A stretch of DNA of 28,477 nucleotides from Clostridia bacterium (GCA_017412445.1 JAFPYA010000029.1:1-28477); one strand, 5' to 3'; positions 1 to 6,331 are shown, counted from the stretch's first letter. Numbers and translations are program-made. Notes: a model not told the origin generated them from the sequence alone.

Positions 1-21
1 GCAGCTTTGCCGCCCCGAGGA

Positions 22-117
22 CGATTTTTGCGTTAGCGAGCTTGCCCGCGGGAGCAAAAATCGAATCCTTGCAGTTTTTGCGCCCGGAAATTCCCGCAGG
101 AATTTCAGCAAAAACTG
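22..117. repeat. Two tandem stem-loop elements
   Basis: Two similar inverted repeats lie side by side. Arms 22-31 and 54-63 pair perfectly over 10 bp (CGATTTTTGC with GCAAAAATCG). Arms 72-81 and 108-117 pair perfectly over 10 bp (CAGTTTTTGC with GCAAAAACTG), and the second loop holds another 8-bp pair (87-94 with 99-106). No gene is seen in 1-272; the stretch holds these hairpins, the terminator at 176-216 and two short GC hairpins near 221-262. Function is unknown; they could be structured 3' ends of a transcript from outside the window or an intergenic repeat. Confidence 0.5.
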
Positions 118-175
118 TTTTCCTTTTACATAATTAATCTTAATTTGCTGTTTTGACAAAAAATGCTTCTGCGAG

Positions 176-216
176 CAAAAAACCGCTTAAAATGAATCTC
201 TGATTCATTTTAAGCG
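176..216 (-). terminator. Rho-independent terminator of the C11 protease operon
   Basis: Bases 184-198 and 202-216 form a perfect 15-bp stem with a 3-nt loop. Read on the minus strand the stem is followed by one G and then six Ts (176-181), a classic intrinsic terminator. It lies about 57 bases past the stop at 273 and closes the minus-strand operon. A second small GC hairpin (near 221-238) sits between the stop codon and this terminator. Confidence 0.75.
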
Positions 217-272
217 AGAGGCGCCTGTTACAGCGCCCCCTATGCCCTGCCGAGGCAGGTGGAGATATTGAA

Positions 273-745
273 TTATTCTTCTATAGAAATCAAATCTGAC
301 GCTCTCTCGTTGCCGTAATTGTCCACCACGACCAGCTGCATAAAATACCTCGCGTCGTCCGGCAGGGAGGACACGGAAACGTCAAGGCTCAGGGGAACCG
401 TGTTGCCTTCGTCATTATACTCAACCAGGCTGAGGGAATAGTATTCATAAGCATTGGCCGCCTTCCAGCGGTAAAAGGGCTGCGGCTTACCGTTATTGTC
501 ATCAGCGGGCATATAATACGGGCTTACGAACACCAGCTCATATATGCTTTCCAATTTAAGCGTTTGCTTGCCGCTTATCAGCTCATCCTCGCCTGTCTCA
601 AACAAAAGCGGCACGCTCCAGCTTTGGTCGTCAACGCGATATTCGAGTATCAGATTTGCGCTGTGAACGGAGAAATCGTAAAACCCGCTTTCGTTTTCGG
701 TCTGCGAGTAGGCTATGGCCTGAGCCAGATAGCGCCTGACTGCCC
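273..745 (-). pseudogene. C-terminal part of the C11 protease gene, out of frame
   Basis: This frame carries about 155 residues of well-behaved coding sequence (from roughly AYSQTENESGFYDF to ASDLISIEE and a TAA stop), with no start codon or ribosome site at a sensible place. It overlaps the end of the upstream frame and continues it one base out of register, so it is best read as the C-terminal domain of the same clostripain-like protein. The open frame runs further upstream (to 809 and beyond), but there the other frame holds the family-like sequence. One missing base between about 713 and 750 would join the two. The domain looks beta-rich and is probably a C-terminal accessory domain of the secreted protease; I do not recognise it by name. 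Confidence 0.6.
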
Positions 746-2200
746 GTCGCTCTGTATCATCATAGCGGGCAGCAAAACACTTTTTTTGCCGTTTGAGATG
801 ATGAGGCACTGCCTGTCGTATTTTACGGACGCAGACGCTTCATTAAGTTCATAGTCATTGCCCGCGTATACGAGGCACAGACCCTCCTCGGGCGTGCCGG
901 CGTAAACAAAATACTTGAGTCTGTTGAATACAAACATTTCGGCGTCGGACAGTTCAACGGTGTAAACGCCGTTTGCGGCTTCTGCCCTCACTTCATTGTC
1001 TATCGTCTCAGCGGATTTTACCGCCATGGGATAGTCCGTGATGAAGCTTTTCCACTCGCTCGGCAGGGGCAAATCCGTAAGCTTCTGCTGCCAGGCCGCC
1101 GTTCTGTTCATATCCGCAAACTGGGGGAAATATATGCTCAGCCCGTGGGCGTGCTGGGCGCTGTCAGCGTCCCCTACGCAGCCTACGACGCATTCGTCAA
1201 GGGCTGCCGTTACGCTTTCGGCGTTCGCGCTGAGGGACATGCAATCGCCTGCCAGCTCATACAGATCTATAAAATCGTATTCGGCTTCATCGCCGTATCT
1301 GCCGATGCCCCATTTTCCCACCCTTACGCTGCTGACTGAGGCAAGCTCGTCTCCATGTATTATATAGCTCAGCTCACCAAGCATAAGGTTCAGAGCCTGC
1401 GTAAGGCCGCTTAGCCTGTCGAGCCTCACGAGCGACAGCGTATACGGGTGCTTCTGAGGGCTCACGCGGTTGTTGGTCTCGCAGCTCGCCTGATAGGCGG
1501 CCATCACGTTAAGCCCCATATCCATAGCGGAGCATGAAGCGTCCAGCGCGCTCAAAAAGCCGTAATCCCAGCCGTAATCCGGCTCAATCTCCTGCGAGGC
1601 CAGAAGATAATCGGCATAGGGAGCCAGCATGAACGCCGTTTCGCAGCCCGCCATAAAGCAGGCGTCAAAGCCTATCAGTGAGAGCCTGCTGCCCGAGCAG
1701 CCGGCCTCGTCAAGCGCCTGCGCGATTTCGTTGAGGCTCAGCCGCCTGTCCTCAGGGTTGGTGATGTCGTTGCCAAAGCCCTCTATGGGCCCGTAGCCGT
1801 GATCCCAGAAGATGAGTGCGAGCCTGCCACCGTTTGAAGCGGAGATGCCCTCCCGCAAAAGCGCCTTTAGCGTCTCCTTGTCCCCCATGCAGGTGTCAAG
1901 GGTTCCCAACTGAACAAGGCCGTCCGGGGTAAGGCGGCTGAGCACCGGGGAGGCGGCGTCAAGCTCATTGTGCCACCTGCGCGCGCCGCCGGTGAGGAGT
2001 ATCAGCTGCGTGTCGCCGCTTAGCGACTGCTGCATTTCCTTTATGTCCTTTACCGCGGTGCCGCTGTAGGTTTCAAGATCCGAGCCGACCATGTACACCA
2101 TGATCGTCCAAAAGGAGCCGCCCCCGTTTTCCGCCCCGCCAAACGGCGCCATGGCCAAAAGCAGCGCGAGAATAAGAGAGATATGTCTTTTAAAACTCAT
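713..2200 (-). CDS. Clostripain-like secreted cysteine protease (peptidase C11), N-terminal part
   Basis: A predicted secreted cysteine endopeptidase of family C11, whose members usually cleave after Arg or Lys. A signal peptide covers residues 1-23 (MSFKR, then a hydrophobic run). The catalytic pair is visible: His134 in FWDHGYG and Cys181 in GFDACFMAG. The SDLE segment at 40-43 is also typical of the family. The ATG at 2200 overlaps the anti-sigma stop by four bases (ATGA), so translation is coupled and this is the third gene of the sigma operon. The reading frame ends early, after DGQSGAIWLRP, at a TAG at 713-715, while the next 150 codons continue in another frame. The gene therefore appears frameshifted; a full product would be about 650 residues. 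The catalytic domain itself is intact. Family assignment is firm. The natural substrate is unknown. Confidence 0.85.
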   Translation of the reverse strand: MSFKRHISLILALLLAMAPFGGAENGGGSFWTIMVYMVGSDLETYSGTAVKDIKEMQQSLSGDTQLILLTGGARRWHNELDAASPVLSRLTPDGLVQLGTLDTCMGDKETLKALLREGISASNGGRLALIFWDHGYGPIEGFGNDITNPEDRRLSLNEIAQALDEAGCSGSRLSLIGFDACFMAGCETAFMLAPYADYLLASQEIEPDYGWDYGFLSALDASCSAMDMGLNVMAAYQASCETNNRVSPQKHPYTLSLVRLDRLSGLTQALNLMLGELSYIIHGDELASVSSVRVGKWGIGRYGDEAEYDFIDLYELAGDCMSLSANAESVTAALDECVVGCVGDADSAQHAHGLSIYFPQFADMNRTAAWQQKLTDLPLPSEWKSFITDYPMAVKSAETIDNEVRAEAANGVYTVELSDAEMFVFNRLKYFVYAGTPEEGLCLVYAGNDYELNEASASVKYDRQCLIISNGKKSVLLPAMMIQSDGQSGAIWLRP

Positions 2201-2862
2201 TTGCTTAATTCGCTTACAATCGTTTCAAACTCGGTTTTTTCTATGCCCTCGCTCGTCAGCACTATCCAAAGCTCCGAGCGCCTGTATACCGCGCTTAATT
2301 CATTTGTAGAAGGGTCGAGATTGAATCTTGCCCCGCTTGGCCCCGCGTTTTTATCCTCAAGCGCGCCGTAGAGCGCGTTCTCCATATCGCTTACGCTCGC
2401 GTACATGCTTGCTTCGCCTCTCGTAAGCTCCACAAAGGCCTGCTTATGCTCGCCCGAGGAGTAAACTATCGTATCGGTTATCGTCCAGCCTTGAAATAAG
2501 TCATTGCTCGCTACGCCAAACGCCGCTTCGAAATCGTCGCCCGCTTCGCCGCGCGATACGAGGCCGGAGGGCAGAGCGCTCAATTGCACGCTGCCGTATT
2601 CAAACCTTTTGCCCGCTTCAATATTTGTGTTTTGTCCGGGACGTATGAGGGCGACCGCCAGCACTACGCAGGCCGCCAGTGCCGCAAAGGCAGGGACGTA
2701 GCGCAAATAAATGCTCTTCTTTTTCTGTGCTTTCTCGGCGTCTTTATTTCGCAATTCAGTATTTTTGCTCAGCATCAATTGCAGCGTTTCCTGCGCCTTC
2801 GCTTCGGAGAGCTGCTGATTTTCCATATCCGTTATGTAGCTTCCCTTTATACTCTTAGCCAT
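2197..2862 (-). CDS. Anti-sigma-factor-like single-pass membrane protein
   Basis: A protein of about 221 residues. A short cytoplasmic N-terminus rich in Gln, Lys and Glu (about 1-50) comes first, then one transmembrane helix (near 55-73, PAFAALAACVVLAVAL), then an outer domain of about 145 residues. This layout directly after an ECF sigma gene is that of a membrane anti-sigma factor, but no zinc-binding ZAS motif is visible, so the call rests on context and topology. An ATG at 2868 is also in frame, but GAGGAG lies only 3 bases before it and 9 bases before the ATG at 2862, so 2862 is the better start. The gene begins 38 bases after the sigma stop, and its stop overlaps the protease start. 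The outer domain, with a WTITDTIVY segment, is not recognised. Confidence 0.65.
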   Translation of the reverse strand: MAKSIKGSYITDMENQQLSEAKAQETLQLMLSKNTELRNKDAEKAQKKKSIYLRYVPAFAALAACVVLAVALIRPGQNTNIEAGKRFEYGSVQLSALPSGLVSRGEAGDDFEAAFGVASNDLFQGWTITDTIVYSSGEHKQAFVELTRGEASMYASVSDMENALYGALEDKNAGPSGARFNLDPSTNELSAVYRRSELWIVLTSEGIEKTEFETIVSELSK

Positions 2863-2900
2863 AAACATAATCTCCTCAAAATAGTATCGGCCCTGCGCGG

Positions 2901-3422
2901 CTACGTCTGCAATTCCACGCTTGTTTTGAGCTTGTCTCGCGCGCGGGACAGACGGGTTTTTACGTTTTGCTCGCTTATGCCGAGGCTTTGAGCTATCTGG
3001 CGCACGCTCATGTCCTCATAATAGAACAGATGTATCACCGTGCGGTAGGCCTCGCTCAATTGCTCCACGGCCTCCTTCATAAGGGTTATGTCCTCCTGCT
3101 GCTCCAGCGCCTCCTCCGGCGTATTGTCTTCGCTTGCCGGCTCGGAAGGGCTTTCATCCTTGGAAAGGGCGTCATCGAACTGCACGCTCAGCTTTATCCA
3201 CATGCTTCTGAAGTGCTTTCGGCAGGCGTTTTGCGTAACGTGTATCAGCCAGGCCTTCAGGTGTTCCATATCGCGGATGCGGTCAGAGTAGCGCACCAGC
3301 GCCATGAATACGTCCTGCTGTATGTCCTCCGCCAAGGACACGCTTTTGGTTTTTACGAGGGCAAGGCGGTATACCATGTTATGGTACTGCTCGTAGGCCT
3401 GTGACAGCTCCTCGTTTGTCAT
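2901..3422 (-). CDS. ECF-type RNA polymerase sigma factor
   Basis: A group 4 (ECF) sigma factor of about 173 residues that would direct RNA polymerase to a small regulon. Region 2 is seen as YHNMVYRLALVKTKS...AEDIQQDVFMALVRY...LKAWLIHVTQNACRKHF. Region 4 is LSEAYRTVIHLFYYEDMSVRQIAQSLGISEQNVKTRL, a helix-turn-helix. An acidic linker rich in Ser, Glu and Pro (about residues 77-107) joins them. The frame stays open to a TTG at 3467, but that lies inside the promoter region; the ATG at 3422 (MTNEELSQ) fits family length and is preferred, although its ribosome site (GCGAAAG) is weak. It is the first gene of an operon with the anti-sigma-like gene and the C11 protease. Many such factors activate their own operon, yet the promoter here is sigma-A-like. 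Confidence 0.88.
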   Translation of the reverse strand: MTNEELSQAYEQYHNMVYRLALVKTKSVSLAEDIQQDVFMALVRYSDRIRDMEHLKAWLIHVTQNACRKHFRSMWIKLSVQFDDALSKDESPSEPASEDNTPEEALEQQEDITLMKEAVEQLSEAYRTVIHLFYYEDMSVRQIAQSLGISEQNVKTRLSRARDKLKTSVELQT

Positions 3423-3458
3423 TCTTTCGCCGTTAATGGGAATCACCCCGCTCGTTTT

Positions 3459-3496
3459 GGTATACAAAGTATACCATACGGGGTCGTAGTTGGCAA
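3459..3496 (-). promoter_or_regulatory. Sigma-A-type promoter with overlapping palindromic operator
   Basis: On the minus strand TTGCCA (3491-3496) and TATACT (3468-3473) are separated by exactly 17 bases, each matching consensus at 5 of 6 positions. A perfect inverted repeat, GGTATAC-TTT-GTATACC (3459-3475), covers the -10 box and the likely start point, as expected for a repressor site. It drives the sigma/anti-sigma/protease operon. Confidence 0.6.
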
Positions 3497-3689
3497 GAGT
3501 CCTGTGATCTTTGCCTTGCGTTTATGCGCGTGCGCTTATGCAAGCATAGCTGTTCCGCCAAAGCTTTTTGCCGCTTATACTCGTAACATCCCTTTTGCGC
3601 AAACAGGTTACAGCCAAAAATAAAACAGTCCCACTGAAATCGGGGAAGGACACAAAACGAACGACTTGTCACCTCAAGCGCCTTATACC

Positions 3690-3800
3690 AGCGCATCACC
3701 TCAGTGTCCTGGGGCGAGGAACCGGTGCCGGCGTAGAAGCTTACGCCGTCCGTTCTCATATCGGGCTTTATGTCTCCAAGCCCGCCAAACTCAGCTTTGT
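3690..3800 (-). other. Short coding-like fragment, unrecognised
   Basis: In 3497-3917 I see no intact gene. One minus-strand stretch translates to plausible protein sequence (GLGDIKPDMRTDG, then VSFYAGTGSSPQDTEVMRW), with no ribosome site and no family-like sequence on either side. It may be the remnant of a lost gene or chance. The plus-strand frame across the same bases looks like a shadow. Confidence 0.2.
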
Positions 3801-3917
3801 TGATGCTATGTACTTGGCGAAGCAAGGTTACATCTGTTTGGTATGATAAAACAGGTTAAATCACTATGCGTCACGGCATCCGACAGACGATACCTCATAT
3901 CGTCCACGTATGCAACA

Positions 3918-4013
3918 ATTATTCATTTTTCAGTCTTAAGTCTTCAGTATTCATTTAGAAAATCCTGTCGGGGAAATGAATAATGAAGATTGAAGACTTA
4001 AGAATGAAGAATA
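3918..4013. repeat. Imperfect long inverted repeat, AT-rich
   Basis: Left arm 3918-3956 and right arm 3974-4013 are imperfect reverse complements built from ATTCATT, CTTAAGTCTTCA and TTCAT words. The right arm carries about eight extra bases. The region sits just downstream of the tmRNA terminator on the minus strand and is much more AT-rich than its surroundings. It may be an intergenic mobile or structured repeat. Confidence 0.5.
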
Positions 4014-4053
4014 CAAAGCGAAAATCCTGCCACTGTCGTGACAGGATTTTCGC
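4011..4053 (-). terminator. Intrinsic terminator of smpB-ssrA
   Basis: Bases 4018-4029 and 4042-4053 form a perfect 12-bp stem (GCGAAAATCCTG with CAGGATTTTCGC) around a 12-nt loop. On the minus strand it follows the mature tmRNA 3' end by two bases and is followed by a T-rich tail (CTTTGTATTCTT). Confidence 0.75.
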
Positions 4054-4055
4054 AT

Positions 4056-4405
4056 TGGTGGAGGCGAGGGGGGTCGAACCCCTGTCCGAAAACCCGGTGC
4101 CAAAAGCTTCTCCGAGCGCAGACTGCGTTTTAAATTTCCCCGCTTGAAACTCCCGCAGACGGGATTGACAGTTGGGTAGCTTCATAAATGCCGACGCAGC
4201 TCAAAGCTTTGCCGCGCCCGTTCCCTGCCTTTATGACGCCGGTGGCCTGCGCCGCAGGAGGCTCAGGGTCGACGGTAGCCGCTTAGGCGGCTACAGCGTA
4301 ACTGTTTTCGTTCGCAGTTATTGTTTTTCCCGATTTTAAGGCAGTTCGGGGCTGCCGCTCGCTTCTTTTGACCTCGTGATCCCCGTCGAAACCAAATACG
4401 CCCCC
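4056..4405 (-). ncRNA. ssrA: Transfer-messenger RNA (tmRNA)
   Basis: A 350-nt tmRNA that rescues stalled ribosomes together with SmpB. The 5' end starts GGGGGCG, followed by the conserved TTTGGTTTCGACGGGGAT. The 3' end closes with the T-loop GGTCGAACC and CGCCTCC-ACCA, and the ends pair in a 7-bp acceptor stem including one G-T. The tag frame runs from 4315 to 4283: resume codon GCG, peptide ANENSYAVAA, then TAA. The mature tag would be A plus ANENSYAVAA, close to the usual ANDENYALAA and ending in the hydrophobic AVAA recognised by ClpXP-type proteases. The tag stop sits in the loop of a hairpin (TAGCCGCC with GGCGGCTA-like arms), a standard tmRNA feature. The CCA end is encoded. Confidence 0.97.
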
Positions 4406-4408
4406 GCG

Positions 4409-4873
4409 TCATCTGCCCTTGGAGGCAGCCCTGAGCGACCTTGCGATCTCGCGGGAGGCATCGCGTGAGGCGATGTCGTCACGCTTGTCGTAGTTGTGCT
4501 TGCCCTTGCAGATGGCAAGCAGCATTTTTACGCGGCCGTTCTTCAGGTATATTTCCAGAGGAATCAGTGTGAGCCCCTTTAAGGACACCGCCTGCTCCAG
4601 CCGCCGTATCTCCTGCTTGTGCATAAGCAGGCGCTTTACGCGCAAGGGGTCGGTGTTGAACACGTTGCCCTTTTCGTAGGGGCTTATGTGCATGCCGTAC
4701 ACCAAAAGCTCGCCAGAGACCACCTGGGCGTAGCTGTCCTTAAGGTTGCATTTGCCCATGCGTATGCTCTTTACCTCGGTGCCCTTGAGCTCTATGCCCG
4801 CCTCAAAGCTGTCCTCTATGAAATAGTCGTGACGCGCCTTGCGGTTCTGGGCGAGAATTTTGTGTGCGTCCAT
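4409..4873 (-). CDS. smpB: SsrA-binding protein SmpB
   Basis: SmpB binds the tRNA-like part of tmRNA and carries it into the A site of stalled ribosomes. The protein has 154 residues, the normal family length. It shows KILAQNRKARHDYFIEDSFEAG, GTEVKSIRMGKCNLKDSY, and the basic C-terminal tail KGKHNYDKRDDIASRDASRE that folds into the mRNA channel. The frame is open upstream to 5065, but the ATG at 4873 is preceded by AAGGAG at good spacing and gives the family N-terminus. The stop codon ends only three bases before the mature tmRNA 5' end, so the two are almost certainly co-transcribed and the tmRNA is released by processing. Confidence 0.96.
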   Translation of the reverse strand: MDAHKILAQNRKARHDYFIEDSFEAGIELKGTEVKSIRMGKCNLKDSYAQVVSGELLVYGMHISPYEKGNVFNTDPLRVKRLLMHKQEIRRLEQAVSLKGLTLIPLEIYLKNGRVKMLLAICKGKHNYDKRDDIASRDASREIARSLRAASKGR

Positions 4874-4898
4874 GCGTTCCCTCTCCTTGCGGTGTTTT

Positions 4899-4927
4899 AT
4901 TATACCATAAGCCCGCGCTTTTGTAAA
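4899..4927 (-). promoter_or_regulatory. Promoter of smpB-ssrA
   Basis: On the minus strand TTTACA (4922-4927), a 17-base spacer, and a perfect TATAAT (4899-4904) preceded by TGG, an extended -10. It lies about 25 bases before the smpB start codon and is one of the strongest promoters in the window. Confidence 0.75.
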
Positions 4928-4949
4928 TAGAAAAATTTGCGCCGTGGGC

Positions 4950-4978
4950 TTTTCAAACTTCTTTGGGTGTGATATAAT
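4950..4978 (+). promoter_or_regulatory. Promoter of the small GG-motif protein and sigma factor
   Basis: A perfect TATAAT (4973-4978) lies 17 bases after TTTTCA (4950-4955; 4 of 6 positions). It is divergent from the smpB promoter and would give a leader of roughly 80 bases before the ATG at 5067. Confidence 0.5.
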
Positions 4979-5018
4979 AAATCTGCTGCCAGAGGGACGC
5001 CCCTTTGCGTATAAAACA

Positions 5019-5033
5019 ATGTACTGTGTACAT
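5019..5033. promoter_or_regulatory. Palindromic operator candidate in the leader
   Basis: A perfect inverted repeat ATGTAC-TGT-GTACAT lies between the promoter and the start of the small protein. Its shape (GTAC-type half sites, 3-base gap) resembles the GTATAC palindrome over the other sigma-factor promoter at 3459-3475. It could be a repressor site or an RNA hairpin in the leader. Confidence 0.3.
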
Positions 5034-5066
5034 ATATACTTTAAGGCAGAGAGGTGTTTGATCATT

Positions 5067-5249
5067 ATGGAAAAGAAGCTTACGCAGTTGTTTGATTTAC
5101 AGCGCTTTGAGGTTAATCCGGCGCTTCAAAGCGTGATAGACGAGACGCACGCGCGCATGTCGCGGCACATCTCGCTGGACGATGCCGAGATAGTGGCCGC
5201 CGCGGGCGGCAGATACATCCCTCAAGAGGAGAAAAAGGAACCTAAGTAA
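5067..5249 (+). CDS. Small protein with C-terminal Gly-Gly leader-like motif
   Basis: A 60-residue protein, charged and probably helical, starting MEKKLTQLFDLQRFEVNPAL and ending with SLDDAEIVAAAGG followed by twelve mostly polar residues (RYIPQEEKKEPK). The LxDxEhxxhxxGG pattern is like the double-glycine leader that C39 peptidases cut, but here the part after GG is very short. Similar small genes are, from memory, found directly before sigma genes in gut Clostridia, where no function is established. The ATG at 5067 follows GAGAGGTG by about 11 bases; an upstream in-frame start would lie within the promoter. Its TAA overlaps the ATG of the sigma gene by one base (TAATG). It could be a sigma-factor partner, an exported peptide, or both. 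Confidence 0.6.
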   Translation: MEKKLTQLFDLQRFEVNPALQSVIDETHARMSRHISLDDAEIVAAAGGRYIPQEEKKEPK

Positions 5250-5722
5250 TGAACATAGAGCTCATCTACGCCCAGTACCGGGGCAAGGTGCTCAGCTACA
5301 TCCGTTCGCGGGTGGGCTCTTTTGCCGATGCCGAGGATTTGTGCGAGGATGTGTTCGAAAAGATACAAAACAAGCTGGGTGAATACGACGAGAGCAAGGC
5401 GAAAATTAGCACCTGGATCTACACCATCACCCACAACAGCGTGATTGACTATTACCGCCGCACCCGCCCCTCGGGCGAGCTTGACGAAAACATGGCAAGC
5501 GAGGACGAGGTGAGCGACAACCTTTTGAGCACCGAGACCTTAAGCGAGCTGGCTCAGGCGCTCAAAAAGCTGCCCCAGCAAATGCGCGACATTATAGTGC
5601 TCAGATACTACGACGGCAAGCCCCTTACCGAAATAAGCGAAATAATGGGTCTGAGCTACGGCGCGACCAAGCTCAGGCACGCGAGCGCGCTGCAGATGCT
5701 CAAAGAACAGATGCGCTCTTAA
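5249..5722 (+). CDS. Second ECF-type sigma factor
   Basis: A 157-residue sigma-70 family protein. Region 2 is YAQYRGKVLSYIRSRVGSFADAEDLCEDVFEKI...KISTWIYTITHNSVIDYYRR. Region 4 is LAQALKKLPQQMRDIIVLRYYDGKPLTEISEIMGLSYGATKLRHASAL, ending at the normal place. The start overlaps the stop of the small GG-motif gene by one base, with AAGGAA ahead of it, so production of the two is coupled. No membrane anti-sigma gene lies beside it, which makes the 60-residue protein the obvious candidate partner. A strong terminator follows, so it is not in one transcript with the exporter genes. Confidence 0.88.
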   Translation: MNIELIYAQYRGKVLSYIRSRVGSFADAEDLCEDVFEKIQNKLGEYDESKAKISTWIYTITHNSVIDYYRRTRPSGELDENMASEDEVSDNLLSTETLSELAQALKKLPQQMRDIIVLRYYDGKPLTEISEIMGLSYGATKLRHASALQMLKEQMRS

Positions 5723-5733
5723 GCAAACAAGTT

Positions 5734-5781
5734 TTCACCCCGTGACCGCAGTTCAATGCGTTTTCGGGGTGAAGCTTTTTT
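5734..5781 (+). terminator. Intrinsic terminator after the sigma factor
   Basis: TTCACCCCG (5734-5742) pairs with CGGGGTGAA (5765-5773), a 9-bp stem with a 22-base loop, followed by GC and six Ts (5776-5781). It ends the small-protein/sigma transcript. Confidence 0.75.
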
Positions 5782-5839
5782 ATGCGGGAAACACCTCATC
5801 CGACCTTGTTAAGCCCATCGCGGTGGCAGCGGAAAGTCG

Positions 5840-5951
5840 CCACCTCATCCGACCTCGCTGCGCTCGGCCACCTTCCCTTCGGAGGGGAAGGCTACCAAAA
5901 GGCTTCCCCTTGAGGGGAAGCTGGCAGCCGTAAGGCTGACTGATGAGGTGG
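5840..5951. repeat. 112-bp dispersed intergenic repeat, copy A
   Basis: An element bounded by perfect 10-bp terminal inverted repeats, CCACCTCATC (5840-5849) and GATGAGGTGG (5942-5951). Inside are GACCTCGCTGCGCTCGGCC, a CTTCCCTTCGGAGGGGAAG palindrome, a CTTCCCCTTGAGGGGAAG palindrome and GCAGCCGTAAGGCTGACT. A partial left end (CACCTCATCCGACCTT) also lies at about 5792-5807. It carries no gene. Within 5782-6252 I see only these repeats and the promoter. Confidence 0.8.
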
Positions 5952-6041
5952 GCAAAAGGCGAACATATCTCTTCGTTCATCAATATTCCATCCTTCACTC
6001 TCCGACCTCGTTTCGCCATTAACAGCGGCAGCTGAGACCCG

Positions 6042-6153
6042 CCACCTCATCCGACCTCGCTGCGCTCGGCCACCTTCCCCTCGGAGGGGAAGGCGCTCAA
6101 AGGGCTTCCCCTGGAGGGGAAGCGGGCAGCCGTAAGGCTGACTGATGAGGTGG
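6042..6153. repeat. 112-bp dispersed intergenic repeat, copy B
   Basis: Same length, order and terminal repeats as copy A: CCACCTCATC at 6042-6051 and GATGAGGTGG at 6144-6153. The two internal CTTCCCC...GGGGAAG palindromes are conserved. A damaged extra right end (AAGGCTGACTTATGAGGTGG) follows at about 6162-6181, suggesting repeated duplication or recombination here. Confidence 0.8.
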
Positions 6154-6252
6154 CGGCATCCTCAAGGCTGACTTATGAGGTGGGCTTCCGCGTAGCGTCC
6201 CCCATTCCCCCAACGAAATCTGCGGCGCCTTTTTGTTTTGCCCGGTTTTCTA

Positions 6253-6281
6253 TTGACAAATCGGGCTTTCGGTTTTATTAT
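6253..6281 (+). promoter_or_regulatory. Promoter of the bacteriocin-export operon
   Basis: A perfect TTGACA (6253-6258), a 17-base spacer and TATTAT (6276-6281, 5 of 6). It lies about 50 bases before the start at 6332, with AAAGGAGA as ribosome site. A direct repeat TACTCAAATACTCAAATA (about 6283-6300) covers the likely start point. Confidence 0.75.
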
Positions 6282-6331
6282 TTACTCAAATACTCAAATA
6301 AAACGTACCCATCAGTAAAGGAGAATAGCCT

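Noticed and set aside
777..790. Programmed -1 frameshifting at the A7 run in the protease gene
   Set aside because: A slip there would drop the following LLPAMMIQSDGQSG, which looks like real family sequence, and the phase does not fit a standard A AAA AAG site. A single-base loss further on fits better.
4056..4083. A lone tRNA (T-loop and CCA end visible)
   Set aside because: The partner 5' half lies 320 bases away with the GGTTTCGACGGGGAT tmRNA mark, so it is the tRNA-like domain of tmRNA.
5742..6019. Short open frames through the repeat region on both strands
   Set aside because: They translate the palindromic repeat (PSLRRGRLPKG and its mirror) and change with each copy.
5792..6182. CRISPR array from the repeated units
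   Set aside because: The units are 112 bp with terminal inverted repeats, only two full copies, no regular spacers and no cas genes.
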